A stretch of DNA of 64,000 bases from Alginatibacterium sediminis (lineage in GTDB: Bacteria > Pseudomonadota > Gammaproteobacteria > Enterobacterales > Celerinatantimonadaceae): the NCBI RefSeq assembly GCF_003610775.1, contig NZ_RAQO01000008.1, positions 1 through 64,000 on the forward strand, in the 5' to 3' direction. A program made the translations under genes and the position numbers. This document shows positions 29,942 through 38,760 of this stretch, piece after piece; position 1 is the stretch's first letter, and each line of letters opens with the position of its first letter. The notes under the pieces were generated by a model. The model worked only from the letters and a program-made list of their open reading frames with translations, made no database searches and had not been told where the DNA came from.

Positions 29942-30748
29942 ATGTCTGTGGTCATCAAAACCCAAGAAGAAATTGAAAAAATGCGTATTGCTGGCCGCTT
30001 GGCAGCAGATGTATTACACATGATCAAAGAACATGTGAAGCCTGGAGTCAGTACTGGAGAGCTTGACCAAATTTGCCATGACTTTATCGTCAACGAGCAA
30101 CAGGCAATTCCTGCGCCATTGGATTATCACGGTTTTCCTAAGTCTATTTGTACGTCAGTCAACGAAGTTGTCTGCCACGGAATACCAGACAATCAGCGCA
30201 TTTTAATAGACGGCGACATTGTTAATATCGATATTACGGTGATTAAAGATGGCTATCATGGCGATACCTCACAGATGTTCCTGATCGGTGAAGTCAGTAT
30301 GGCCGATAAAAAACTCTGCCGAGCAACGCAGCAAGCCTTGTATGCCGCAATTAAAACTGTCAAACCTGGTGCTAAATTTAAAGAAATTGGCAACGCCATT
30401 CATAAGTACCTTAAGAAAGGTAATTATCGTTATTCTATTGTCGAGAATTTTTGTGGCCATGGCATCGGTTCGCAATTTCATGAAGAACCACAAATTATGC
30501 ATTACCGCGACATGATCGGCGGTGATAATCAAAGTATGAAAGCTGGCATGTGCTTTACCATAGAACCCATGATTAATTTGGGTAAAAAATTCAACAGTAT
30601 AAACGAAGCCGATGGGTGGACTGCCACGACAGATGATGGTAAAAATTCAGCACAATGGGAACACACCTTATTGGTAACCAATGATGGTGTTGAAGTCCTT
30701 ACCTTACGAGACGACGAAGAAATACCGCGTCGCATCCGTAATCTATAA
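29942..30748 (+). CDS. map: methionine aminopeptidase, type I
   Basis: 268 residues (E. coli 264). Removes the N-terminal methionine of nascent proteins. All five metal ligands are visible: D97 (NIDITV), D108 (HGDTSQ), H173 (CGHGIG), E208 (TIEPM) and E240 (WEHTLLV), and H80-region CHG contacts substrate. Divergent from rpsB, the conserved arrangement. 33 bases before glnD. Confidence 0.97.
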   Translation: MSVVIKTQEEIEKMRIAGRLAADVLHMIKEHVKPGVSTGELDQICHDFIVNEQQAIPAPLDYHGFPKSICTSVNEVVCHGIPDNQRILIDGDIVNIDITVIKDGYHGDTSQMFLIGEVSMADKKLCRATQQALYAAIKTVKPGAKFKEIGNAIHKYLKKGNYRYSIVENFCGHGIGSQFHEEPQIMHYRDMIGGDNQSMKAGMCFTIEPMINLGKKFNSINEADGWTATTDDGKNSAQWEHTLLVTNDGVEVLTLRDDEEIPRRIRNL

Positions 30749-30781
30749 AGTTGTAATTTTTGTCATAGGAACTGCTAAACC

Positions 30782-33391
30782 ATGGAAGTGTCCATCAACT
30801 CCCCCTGTTTGGAGGATTACCAAACACCAAGCATTAAAGATTGTAAGCAGTTCTTAAGCGACGATTTAGAATGGTCAGAAAACCAATTTGATCTCGGTGT
30901 AAATGTCTACGACTTAGTCCTGCACCGAGCTGCACAAATGGATTTACTTTTAGTCCAGTTATGGCAAGACTTAGGTTTGGCCCAACATGATGGCTTGAGC
31001 TTAATTGCCGTCGGAGGTTATGGACGCGGCGAATTACACCCCCATTCTGACATTGACATATTAGTTCTTACTCAAGATGCTCTGCCGCCAAAGCTTGCCG
31101 AAAGTCTATCGGCATTTATTACATTACTTTGGGATTTACGCTTAGATGTTGGTCAAAGTGTGCGCACACTACAAGAGTGCTTAGAGCTTGGCAGCAGCGA
31201 CATAACAATAGCGACCAACCTGCAAGAATCACGCCTATTAACCGGTAATGAGACCCACTATATTCAATTGCAGTTAGCGGTAAGCACCGACGAGTTTTGG
31301 TCAACGGCAGCTTTTTTCGAAGCAAAAAAATCGGAACAGCAACAACGTCACCAACAGCACAACGACAACGCCTACTCCCTTGAGCCTGACATTAAAGGCA
31401 ACCTCGGAGGATTAAGAGATATTCAAACCATTTGCTGGGTAGCCGGTCGCCACTTTGGTAGCAGTGACATCGATGAGTTAGCCAAGCACGGTTTTTTAAC
31501 CTTAGCTGAGAGTCGGGAACTACAAGATTGCCGAGATTTTTTGTGGCGGGTACGATTCGCTTTACATCTAGGCTTAAATAAAGCTGATGACCGCCTTTTA
31601 TTTGATCGCCAAACCTCAGTTGCACAACGTTTAGGTTACAGCGGTAAGTTTAATGCGCCAGTTGAGCGCCTGATGAAGCATTTCTTTCAGACAGTACGCC
31701 GTGTAACTGAACTCAACGAGATGCTTCTTCAACTATTTGACGAAGCAATCCTTGGTAATACAGCCATGGACGTCCGCGCGATCGATGATAACTTCAACTT
31801 GCGCGGCAACTTGATAGCTTCTCACAATAAACGCCTGTTTTTGGATCAACCCGAACAGATCCTTCAACTGTTCTTACATATTGCGGATAATGAACAAGTA
31901 GAAGGCGTATATAGTTCAACCTTACGCCAACTGCGTGAAGCACGTCGACGACTAACGCACTGGCTTCAAGACGACCCAGAATGCCGACGTCTTTTTCGTA
32001 AACTAATCAAGCATCCACGATTTAGTGGGATCGTATTTACACTGATGCACCGCTATGGAGTAATGTCTGCTTACTTTCCAGCATGGAGTCGCATCGTTGG
32101 ACAAATGCAATTTGATTTGTTTCATGCGTTCACCGTTGATGAACATACCCATCGCCTGATTAAAAATATTGATTTTTTCTCCAACGCAGCATCAGCAGCT
32201 GACCATCCCTTATGTCATCAGATCTACCCACGATTAGAACGCCCTGATCTTCTGTTACTAGCGGCCTTATTCCATGACATAGCGAAGGGAAGGCAAGGAG
32301 ACCACTCTAGTTTAGGCGCGGTTGATGCCTTAGATTTTTGTCTTGCTCATGGTTTTAGTCAACCCTCAGCGCGCTTGGTTGCGTGGTTAGTCCAAAACCA
32401 TTTGGTTATGTCGGTAACAGCCCAACGCCGTGATATTTATGATCCGGACGTTATTCATGAATTTGCAAATCTAGTTCGTGACCAACGCCGACTTGATATG
32501 TTGCTTTGTTTAACTGTTGCAGATATTCGAGCCACCAATGACGATACTTGGAATTCGTGGAAACGTAGTTTGCTTGGGGAGCTTTATCATGCAACCCAAA
32601 AAGCGCTTAGACGAGGCCTAGAAAAACCGGTTGATTTACGAGGAATGATCCGCGACAAAAAATTGAAAGCGAAAGCACTATTAGCGCATAAAGGTTATTC
32701 AGAAGAGCAAATCCTAAGCCTTTGGAGCCGTTTTCGTCCCGACTATTTTCTGCGTCATACCCCCGAACAAATAACCTGGCATAGTGATCATTTGTGGGGG
32801 CACTCGCCTCGAGAACCTTTAGTTTTAATTAGTAAACGAGCGACTCGAGGTGGTACCGAAATCTTTATCCATAGTAAAGATATCGATCACTTGTTTGCAT
32901 CGGTTGCTGCCACTTTAGATCAACGTAACTTAACCATTTTAGATGCTCAAGTGATGGCTAGCAGGGACGGATTTGCTATCGATACCTTTGTTGTACTTGA
33001 GCCAGATGGGCAAGCAGTAACTGGCCAACGCGCCGCACAAGTGCGTCAAGCCTTGGTCAAGATGCTGCATTTCGCCCATCCAATCGATTTAACACCGCGT
33101 CGAACATCTCGACAAATGCAGCAGTTTTCAGTAAAACCAAAGATTGAATTTCTCCCTACCCGTGGCAAGCGGACCTTACTCGAATTGGTCGCACTGGATA
33201 AACCAGGGCTTCTGGCAAGGATCAGCTCTGTATTCCAAAAACTTGATTTTACGATACATGCTGCAAAGGTCACTACGATAGGAGAAAAAGCGGAAGATTT
33301 CTTTAGTGTAAGTAATAGTGAGCGCGAAGCCCTAAACGATGAAGAACGCAGCTTACTTAAAACAGAACTTGAACGTCAATTAAACTTATAA
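30782..33391 (+). CDS. glnD: [protein-PII] uridylyltransferase / uridylyl-removing enzyme
   Basis: 869 residues (E. coli 890). Senses glutamine and adds or removes UMP on PII, thereby steering glutamine synthetase and NtrB/C. Order of domains: nucleotidyltransferase with GGYGRGELHPHSDID at 78-92 (D90, D92 bind metal); the HD hydrolase domain with LFHDIAKGRQGDHS in the middle (about 495-508); two C-terminal ACT domains (from about 695 and 800; the second begins TLLELVALDKPGLLARIS), which bind glutamine. Between map and dapD, as in E. coli. Confidence 0.97.
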   Translation: MEVSINSPCLEDYQTPSIKDCKQFLSDDLEWSENQFDLGVNVYDLVLHRAAQMDLLLVQLWQDLGLAQHDGLSLIAVGGYGRGELHPHSDIDILVLTQDALPPKLAESLSAFITLLWDLRLDVGQSVRTLQECLELGSSDITIATNLQESRLLTGNETHYIQLQLAVSTDEFWSTAAFFEAKKSEQQQRHQQHNDNAYSLEPDIKGNLGGLRDIQTICWVAGRHFGSSDIDELAKHGFLTLAESRELQDCRDFLWRVRFALHLGLNKADDRLLFDRQTSVAQRLGYSGKFNAPVERLMKHFFQTVRRVTELNEMLLQLFDEAILGNTAMDVRAIDDNFNLRGNLIASHNKRLFLDQPEQILQLFLHIADNEQVEGVYSSTLRQLREARRRLTHWLQDDPECRRLFRKLIKHPRFSGIVFTLMHRYGVMSAYFPAWSRIVGQMQFDLFHAFTVDEHTHRLIKNIDFFSNAASAADHPLCHQIYPRLERPDLLLLAALFHDIAKGRQGDHSSLGAVDALDFCLAHGFSQPSARLVAWLVQNHLVMSVTAQRRDIYDPDVIHEFANLVRDQRRLDMLLCLTVADIRATNDDTWNSWKRSLLGELYHATQKALRRGLEKPVDLRGMIRDKKLKAKALLAHKGYSEEQILSLWSRFRPDYFLRHTPEQITWHSDHLWGHSPREPLVLISKRATRGGTEIFIHSKDIDHLFASVAATLDQRNLTILDAQVMASRDGFAIDTFVVLEPDGQAVTGQRAAQVRQALVKMLHFAHPIDLTPRRTSRQMQQFSVKPKIEFLPTRGKRTLLELVALDKPGLLARISSVFQKLDFTIHAAKVTTIGEKAEDFFSVSNSEREALNDEERSLLKTELERQLNL

Positions 33392-33415
33392 CAAAACACA
33401 ACATTCGGAGACAGC

Positions 33416-34450
33416 ATGTCTGAGTTTTTTAGTTACGCCTTAGGTACCGGTACCAAGAACAAAAAGCAACAATGGTTAGAAGTTTTCTACCCAGCACCCT
33501 TGCACAACGCTAATAAAAGCGAAGTACTAGCACTTTGCCAAAGCTTCAACTACACCGGTGGAAACCAGGTCATTGAACTTAACTCGGCTCAATGTGCGCA
33601 ATTGATGTCTAGCGCACTAAACTTAGGGCTTACCGAACTTGCAAATACAGCTAAAGCAATGCAAAGCAGTAATCAGGCCATCGTACTAACACTTTTAGAA
33701 CAAGATGCTCCGGTTACTTCTACCCCTGAAGCCTATCTTAAGCTGCATTTATTATCCCACCGCCTAGTCAAACCTCATGGGACAGACTTAAGCGGTATTT
33801 TTGCCGTACTTCCAAACGTAGCTTGGACAAATGAAGGTGCCATCGATATTGAAGAACTTGCTGAGCGTCAACTGAGTGCACGTCTACGTGGCGAAAGCCT
33901 GCAAGTAACATCGGTCGATAAGTTTCCAAAAATGGCGGACTACGTGGTTCCTAGCGGCGTTCGTATCGCAGCAACCTCGCGGGTTCGTCTTGGTGCTTAT
34001 ATTGGAGAAGGCACAACGGTTATGCACGAAGGCTTTTGTAACTTCAATGCAGGAACAGCCGGAACCAGTATGATTGAAGGCCGCGTTTCGGCCGGGGTTT
34101 TTGTTGGAAAAGGATCTGATCTTGGTGGCGGTTGTTCTACAATGGGCACGCTTTCTGGTGGCGGAAACATAATTATTGCTATTGGAGAAGAGAGCCTCAT
34201 CGGTGCTAATGCTGGGGTTGGCATTCCACTTGGAGACAGGTGTACCGTTGAATCAGGACTGTACATCACCGCTGGTACCAAAGTTGCTCTTATCGACGAC
34301 AGCAAGCAAACAGTCGCTTTAGTCAAGGCTCGCGACTTAGCGGGTAAGCACGATTTACTATTTCGTCGAAATAGCCAAAGTGGCGCGGTTGAATGCTTGA
34401 CCAACAAAAGTGCAGTAGCGCTTAACGAAGAGCTACACGCGCATAACTAA
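33416..34450 (+). CDS. dapD: 2,3,4,5-tetrahydropyridine-2,6-dicarboxylate N-succinyltransferase, long type
   Basis: 344 residues: the long DapD class seen in Pseudomonas and Vibrio, not the 274-residue E. coli class. Succinylates tetrahydrodipicolinate in lysine/diaminopimelate synthesis. A left-handed beta helix lies at about 170-300 (VRLGAYIGEGTTVMHEGF, RVSAGVFVGKGSDLGGGCS and ESLIGANAGVGIPLG). MHEGFCNFNAG is the family's active-site block. SD GGAGA lies 7 bases before the ATG. Last gene of map-glnD-dapD. Confidence 0.95.
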   Translation: MSEFFSYALGTGTKNKKQQWLEVFYPAPLHNANKSEVLALCQSFNYTGGNQVIELNSAQCAQLMSSALNLGLTELANTAKAMQSSNQAIVLTLLEQDAPVTSTPEAYLKLHLLSHRLVKPHGTDLSGIFAVLPNVAWTNEGAIDIEELAERQLSARLRGESLQVTSVDKFPKMADYVVPSGVRIAATSRVRLGAYIGEGTTVMHEGFCNFNAGTAGTSMIEGRVSAGVFVGKGSDLGGGCSTMGTLSGGGNIIIAIGEESLIGANAGVGIPLGDRCTVESGLYITAGTKVALIDDSKQTVALVKARDLAGKHDLLFRRNSQSGAVECLTNKSAVALNEELHAHN

Positions 34451-34463
34451 GTTGTTTTGCCAC

Positions 34464-34488
34464 AACCGGTGACACTCGTTCACCGGTT
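34464..34488 (+). terminator. hairpin after dapD
   Basis: Perfect 9-pair stem AACCGGTGA / TCACCGGTT with 7-base loop, 13 bases after the dapD stop. It is followed by ATTATC and not a clean T run, so it may be a weak or Rho-assisted terminator or an RNA 3' end stabiliser. Confidence 0.55.
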
Positions 34489-34787
34489 ATTATCAACATT
34501 CCCCTAAGACATTACCAAATTCAATCCACATCACTCTCAACAGTTTTGTGCTTCCTTAAGGCTAAAACTGTGCGCTGCACAACTCACGCGTGCCAATCGT
34601 CATGCATTTGTTAAAACAATGTTGATTAGTATAAATACTTACCATAATCTAAGGAATTGAGAACGACCTTTTGTTTGTATAGAACAATTTCAGAATAAAC
34701 CTATTTTCGCCTCTATATAGCTATTCTATATAGTGGCTTTGACTGAATCGATACGACGCTTATCGGTTTGACGCTCAGGAGTTCTAC
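34489..34787 (+). other. structured intergenic region before yaeH
   Basis: About 300 bases without a gene. It contains ACAGTTTT ... AAAACTGT (34540-34547 / 34564-34571) enclosing the palindrome CCTTAAGG; TGTGC-GCT-GCACA (34569-34581); and two copies of TCTATATAG (34712-34720, 34725-34733). A possible sigma-70 site is TTGATT-N17-TAATCT near 34622-34650. The ATG of yaeH is preceded by AGGAG. Strand is assumed. Confidence 0.5.
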
Positions 34788-35165
34788 ATGTATCCGAATT
34801 TACAGAACATCGGCATTTCCAACCCAACAGATATTGAAAGCTATAAATTGCGCCAAGAAGTTAACAATGACATTTTGAAAGTATACTTTCATAAGCATCC
34901 AGGAGAACTGTTTGCCAAAAGCGTAAAGTTCAAATTTCCCCGTCAACATAAAAAAGTAGCAGCTGACCGTGGAACTCAAGAGTTTAGAACCATTTCTGAG
35001 ATTAATAGTAACCTGCGGTTTATCGTAGAAGAACTTGACCAGTTAACCAAAAAAGAGCAACGCGAAATAGATATTAAGAAACAGGTGTTAGGCGACCTCA
35101 AACATTTGGAAAAAGTTGTGGCTGAGAAAATAAGAGAAATTGAAGCAAAAATAGAGCAGCTCTAG
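34788..35165 (+). CDS. yaeH: conserved protein of the YaeH / UPF0325 family
   Basis: 125 residues, closely similar to E. coli YaeH (128 residues): MYPNLQNIGISNPTDIESY, then LRQEANNDILK-type and FAKSVKFKFPRQ blocks, NLRFIVEELDQL, and a C-terminal charged coiled coil (about 85-125). No known enzymatic motif; function not established. E. coli also keeps yaeH within a few genes of dapD, so this end of the cluster is conserved. Stands alone between the region above and a bidirectional terminator. Confidence 0.88.
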   Translation: MYPNLQNIGISNPTDIESYKLRQEVNNDILKVYFHKHPGELFAKSVKFKFPRQHKKVAADRGTQEFRTISEINSNLRFIVEELDQLTKKEQREIDIKKQVLGDLKHLEKVVAEKIREIEAKIEQL

Positions 35166-35180
35166 CAGGCAATAGACATA

Positions 35181-35209
35181 AAAAAGAGAGGCTTAAAGCC
35201 TCTCTTTTT
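35181..35209. terminator. bidirectional terminator between yaeH and ptsG
   Basis: AAAAAGAGAGGC / GCCTCTCTTTTT stem (35181-35192 and 35198-35209) around TTAAA. It has T runs on both strands and separates two convergent genes. Confidence 0.93.
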
Positions 35210-35230
35210 GTTGCTACTTCAAACTAAGGG

Positions 35231-36667
35231 TTAGATAGTTTTGATGTAGCTTTCCATATCAGTCTTAAGGTTATCAGACTTAGTACCAAAGATAGCCTGT
35301 ACACCTTGGCCTGCAACAACAACACCTGCAGCACCTAAAGCTTTAAGCTTAGCTTGGTCAACTTTTTCAATAGCTTTTACTTGAATACGTAAACGAGTAA
35401 TACATGCATCCAAGCTTACGATGTTATCTTTACCACCAAATGCAGCAACTAGGTTGGCAGACATTTCACTAGCATCGGCCGAAATAATTGTTTCTTGCTC
35501 ATCATCTTCATCTTCACGACCAGGAGTCTTCAGATTCATCTTAGCGATAACCGCGCGGAATACGGTGTAGTAGATAGCTGCATAGATAAGTCCAACAACA
35601 ACCATGAGTCCCATTTTCTGTGCATTACCAGACAACACTAGGAAGTCAATCAGACCATGAGAGAATGACGTACCGTGTACAAAGCCAAGCATGTTACTTA
35701 CAACATACGCAGAGCCAGCTAGTAGCGCGTGAATTCCATAAAGAACCGGTGCAACAAACAAGAACGCGAATTCAATTGGTTCTGTAATACCAGTTAGGAA
35801 TGATGTCAACGCAGCTGAAACCATAATCCCGCCAACTTTTGCGCGATTCTCAGGTTTAGCTGAATGCCAAATTGCTACAGCAGCAGCAGGAAGACCAAAC
35901 ATCTTGAACATGAAGCCGCCAGCTAGCTGACCAAAGCCATTGCCTGCAGCGCGAGATGCATCATCAGCTTGCAAATAACAAGTCAAGATACCGTTTGCAA
36001 CTTCACCATTTGAAGTTACACATTGACCAGCTTCAAAGAAGAATGGAACGTTCCAAATATGGTGTAAGCCAAATGGGATGAGTGAACGCTCAACAACACC
36101 GTAGATACCAAATGCTAAGGTTGGGTTTTGTTCAGCAGCCCAGTGAGAAAACGCTCCGATAGCGCTTCCAATTGGAGGCCAAATGAACGCAAGCGCAACA
36201 CCAAGGGCAATCGTACAAAAGCCGGTGATAATAGGTACAGAACGCTTACCAGCAAAGAAGCCCAAGTAGCTTGGAAGCTGAATACGGAAGAACTTGTTAA
36301 AGGCCCAAGCAGCGACACCACCAGCCAAAATACCACCAAGTACGCCGGTATCGATTTTATCAACACCCATAACACCAGCCATTACGCCTAGTGTTGCTGT
36401 CATAATGCCGTAACCGACAACAGCCGCTAGTGCCGAAACACCATCATTATTGGTAAAACCAAGTGCAACACCAATTGCAAAAAGCAACGCCATGTTACCA
36501 AATACGCTACCTCCAGCTTGCTCCATTAGCTCCGAAAGTATAGATGGCATCCAACCGAAATCAGCGGCACCTACCCCTAATAATATACCTGCAACCGGAA
36601 GAACCGATACGGGTAGCATCAGTGCCTTACCGACTTTCTGCAAGTTTGCAAACAAACTGCTTGTCAT
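35231..36667 (-). CDS. ptsG: glucose-specific PTS enzyme IICB
   Basis: 478 residues, very similar to E. coli PtsG (477). The N-terminal IIC domain (1-~390) has the hydrophobic segments and [19 protein letters not shown] opening, [11 protein letters not shown], and the sugar-binding [13 protein letters not shown] short acidic linker ([12 protein letters not shown]) leads to the IIB domain with phosphorylated C422 (LDACITRLR). It imports and phosphorylates glucose, taking phosphate from EIIA-Glc, not encoded here. AGGAG 7 bases before ATG. Its upstream region contains an inverted repeat next to the -35. Confidence 0.96.
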   Translation of the reverse strand: MTSSLFANLQKVGKALMLPVSVLPVAGILLGVGAADFGWMPSILSELMEQAGGSVFGNMALLFAIGVALGFTNNDGVSALAAVVGYGIMTATLGVMAGVMGVDKIDTGVLGGILAGGVAAWAFNKFFRIQLPSYLGFFAGKRSVPIITGFCTIALGVALAFIWPPIGSAIGAFSHWAAEQNPTLAFGIYGVVERSLIPFGLHHIWNVPFFFEAGQCVTSNGEVANGILTCYLQADDASRAAGNGFGQLAGGFMFKMFGLPAAAVAIWHSAKPENRAKVGGIMVSAALTSFLTGITEPIEFAFLFVAPVLYGIHALLAGSAYVVSNMLGFVHGTSFSHGLIDFLVLSGNAQKMGLMVVVGLIYAAIYYTVFRAVIAKMNLKTPGREDEDDEQETIISADASEMSANLVAAFGGKDNIVSLDACITRLRIQVKAIEKVDQAKLKALGAAGVVVAGQGVQAIFGTKSDNLKTDMESYIKTI

Positions 36668-36964
36668 ATTTTGCTCCTAGTAATTTAGAAAGATATAAAA
36701 CTTTAATACCATTACTGTAGTCAATATTTCCAAGCCTGCTGGAAAAATTTTACAGTTACGGCCTTTATTGACTGAGCAGAAGTTTAAACAGATGCAAGTT
36801 TAAAAAATGAGATCTGGAACATGATCAAAGGTAACAAATGTAACAAAGTGTAAGACTTCATTTCAGTTGTGCTATCGCAGCATGACATTGCGCGAATCTT
36901 CAACTTTTAACCAATCAAATACGACAGGATAGGAAATTTGCCGTGGAAATTGAGTTCTAAAAAG
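36668..36964 (-). promoter_or_regulatory. ptsG upstream region
   Basis: About 297 bases between truC and ptsG. On the minus strand it holds TTGACT (36719-36724) with TTTTAT 18 bases downstream, or an extended -10 TGGTATTAA; TTTCCA-N7-TGGAAA (36727-36745) abuts the -35 and could be an operator; two direct copies of TTTGTTAC lie at about 36830-36847. No convincing CRP or Mlc box was found. Confidence 0.45.
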
Positions 36965-37720
36965 CTACCCTTCAACGATAAACGTTTTATCTTGTAGCAA
37001 GGCTTTAATACCCTTCCAATAATCATCGTCTTCCAATTCAACCTTAATTTGTTGCTCTGTATAAGGGTGGGTAAAGCTAAGTTTCTGTGCTCGTAAGCAC
37101 AATTGAGAAAACCCCAAATCTCTAAATAATCGATTCTGACGCCCATCACCATGGGTAGTATCACCGATAATGGGGTGACTAACATGGTGCATATGCCGGC
37201 GCAACTGATGCTTACGCCCTGTAAGTGGGCAAAAACGCATCATACTAAAACGCGAACTTGGATAGCGACCAGTGCTATAGGGCAATTCATAGTGCCCCAG
37301 CGCTTGATAGCGCGTCACCGCATTTTGAGCGGGCTTATCTGACTTCGCTTTGCTATCCGTCATTTTGTCTAGTATTTCTACTAATGGATAATCAATAGTG
37401 TCACGACCAACTAAAACTCCACGAACTAAAGCGACGTAGGTTTTCTCAACCCCTGAGTTTTGAAATTCCAAACTCATTTTTGTTGCAGCTTCTTTAGACA
37501 ATGCAAACATAAGCAAACCCGAGGTTGGTCTATCCAAGCGATGTATCGGGAAAACCCATTGCCCCAATTGGTCGCGTAACATCTGCAATGCAAACTGTTT
37601 CGCTTCTTTAGCAATCCAACTTTTGTGAACTAGCAAACCAGCTGGTTTATCTACCAATACATAGTGTTCATCTTGATATGCGATTTTTAGCTCGTCTATA
37701 GCGGGCTGTTCATCGTTCAT
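36965..37720 (-). CDS. truC: tRNA pseudouridine(65) synthase
   Basis: 251 residues (E. coli 260), RluA-family pseudouridine synthase. Catalytic aspartate D63 lies in HRLDRPTSGLL (60-70); the LVDKPAGLLVHKS opening and FCPLTGRKHQLRRHMHH block are typical. TruC makes pseudouridine at position 65 of tRNA-Ile1 and tRNA-Asp. The assignment over other RluA members rests on the overlap with yqcC, the gene that precedes truC in E. coli and relatives. Confidence 0.9.
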   Translation of the reverse strand: MNDEQPAIDELKIAYQDEHYVLVDKPAGLLVHKSWIAKEAKQFALQMLRDQLGQWVFPIHRLDRPTSGLLMFALSKEAATKMSLEFQNSGVEKTYVALVRGVLVGRDTIDYPLVEILDKMTDSKAKSDKPAQNAVTRYQALGHYELPYSTGRYPSSRFSMMRFCPLTGRKHQLRRHMHHVSHPIIGDTTHGDGRQNRLFRDLGFSQLCLRAQKLSFTHPYTEQQIKVELEDDDYWKGIKALLQDKTFIVEG

Positions 37721-38030
37721 TCGTTACTCCAAACTCACTATCTAATCGCTCTAAACGTTTTAGCAGTTCTGCCCTGCCGCTCAAACTTAGTTCGAAGCAT
37801 TCGCTGAAATAGGGACTCAGTTGCATAGCGCTTGGTAGCTTATTGTCATCTATAAGAGCGCCGAGTTTTGGAATGAATACAAACTGCAACCATTGACATG
37901 GACTTAAGGTATCCGCACTAAAAGGAGTAGGACTCGTCAAATCAAGCTTTGAAGGCGATTGAGATTGCCAATGGCCATGACGCTTTAAGCAGTGTTCTAG
38001 CTCGACTAATTGTTGCGACAAAGATTTCAT
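37710..38030 (-). CDS. yqcC: YqcC-family protein
   Basis: 106 residues (E. coli YqcC 109), DUF446 family. Pattern: QLVELEHCLKRHGHWQSQSP, then FSADTLSPCQWLQFVFIPKL and LPSAMQLSPYFSECF, all recognisable in the family. Small helical protein of unknown function, overlapping truC by 11 bases; that fixed pairing suggests a role with TruC, which is inference. A good sigma-70 promoter lies just upstream. Confidence 0.88.
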   Translation of the reverse strand: MKSLSQQLVELEHCLKRHGHWQSQSPSKLDLTSPTPFSADTLSPCQWLQFVFIPKLGALIDDNKLPSAMQLSPYFSECFELSLSGRAELLKRLERLDSEFGVTNER

Positions 38031-38049
38031 AATTGAACCACTAAAAATA

Positions 38050-38078
38050 TTTATATCAATAACTGGAATTTACGGCAA
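38050..38078 (-). promoter_or_regulatory. yqcC-truC promoter
   Basis: Minus strand: -35 TTGCCG (38073-38078), 17-base spacer, -10 TATAAA (38050-38055). It ends about 20 bases before the yqcC ATG, so the leader would be short. Confidence 0.6.
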
Positions 38079-38151
38079 TATAGGCCATGCTTGTTACGTT
38101 AATGATAATTTAGTTATTAACATTCACTCAACTCTAGAAAAGGATACAAGC

Positions 38152-38484
38152 ATGAGTACTCAATCTGCTTATAAAAAAATCTATTGGCACAAATTATCCC
38201 TTAGCTTTTGGATCTGTCTGTTTCTTTTAGTGCCAAACGCTGCCGCGTGGTCTGCTGAGAATAACGATGGAAGTCAAAACATGAGCAACGCGAGCATCAA
38301 TATAAATGCCGCGACACTTGATCAACTGCAAACTTTAGAAGGCATCGGTCAAAGTAAGGCTCAGGCTATTATTGATTATCGAGAACTTCAAGGACAGTTT
38401 GCGGCTATTGAGGACATTCAGACTGTGCCAGGTATTGGCCCTAGTATCTATGAGAAGAACAAGAGCCGAATTCGAGTACAGTGA
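38152..38484 (+). CDS. ComEA-like helix-hairpin-helix protein
   Basis: 110 residues. N-terminal hydrophobic segment (about 15-34) ending in AAAW, a likely signal peptide or anchor. Then ININAATLDQLQTLEGIG, the hallmark of the ComEA/YbaV domain, with a first hairpin GIGQSKAQAIIDYRE and a second PGIGPSIYEKN. ComEA proteins bind double-stranded DNA in the periplasm during natural transformation; small homologues like this one occur in many gammaproteobacteria, and competence in this organism is not shown. AAGGA precedes the ATG. Confidence 0.88.
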   Translation: MSTQSAYKKIYWHKLSLSFWICLFLLVPNAAAWSAENNDGSQNMSNASININAATLDQLQTLEGIGQSKAQAIIDYRELQGQFAAIEDIQTVPGIGPSIYEKNKSRIRVQ

Positions 38485-38514
38485 CAGTATTTGTCAGCAT
38501 ACTCGATACGATGT

Positions 38515-38539
38515 AAAAACTGCCGGTTAGCTGTCCGGC
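38515..38539 (-). terminator. terminator overlapping the yfgJ stop
   Basis: Minus strand: GCCGG-(ACAGCTAA)-CCGGC followed by AGTTTTT. The yfgJ stop codon TAA lies in the loop. Short stem, so moderate confidence. Confidence 0.55.
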
Positions 38540-38751
38540 CGAATTTGGCTTACCATTACAATCTTCTTTTTAGATTTCAATGTATTACAATGGTTACAAA
38601 AGTAGTTGACCGCACCGCACGCTTTCATCACTTCAAGAGCTTGGTCGCAGACATCACATTGGGCAACTACCTGTAGCGAGCGGTCACAATGTGGGCATAG
38701 TCCTGACTTAAAGTCAGCACCTAATTCTAGATGACATACGGCACATAACAT
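38527..38751 (-). CDS. yfgJ: zinc-ribbon protein of the YfgJ family
   Basis: 74 residues with CxxC pairs at 3/6, 19/22, 32/35 and 52/55, thus two zinc ribbons. LEVMKACGAVNYFCNHC resembles E. coli YfgJ (QVLKACGAVDYFCQH). Function unknown. Lies 9 bases after der in the same direction, the E. coli order, so probably co-transcribed with it. AAGG upstream of the ATG. Confidence 0.85.
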   Translation of the reverse strand: MLCAVCHLELGADFKSGLCPHCDRSLQVVAQCDVCDQALEVMKACGAVNYFCNHCNTLKSKKKIVMVSQIRPDS

Positions 38752-38760
38752 AATTAAACC

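Noticed and set aside
34712-34733. CRISPR-like repeat
   Set aside because: Only two 9-base copies with a 4-base gap; no array structure and no cas genes in the window.
36780-36840. CRP-like site in front of ptsG (AGATCTCATTT half)
   Set aside because: Only one half fits TCACA loosely; the other half does not fit TGTGA, so I do not call it.
36907-37185. 92-codon frame in the minus strand reading through the end of truC
   Set aside because: It overlaps the conserved C-terminal part of TruC in another frame and shows no family pattern.
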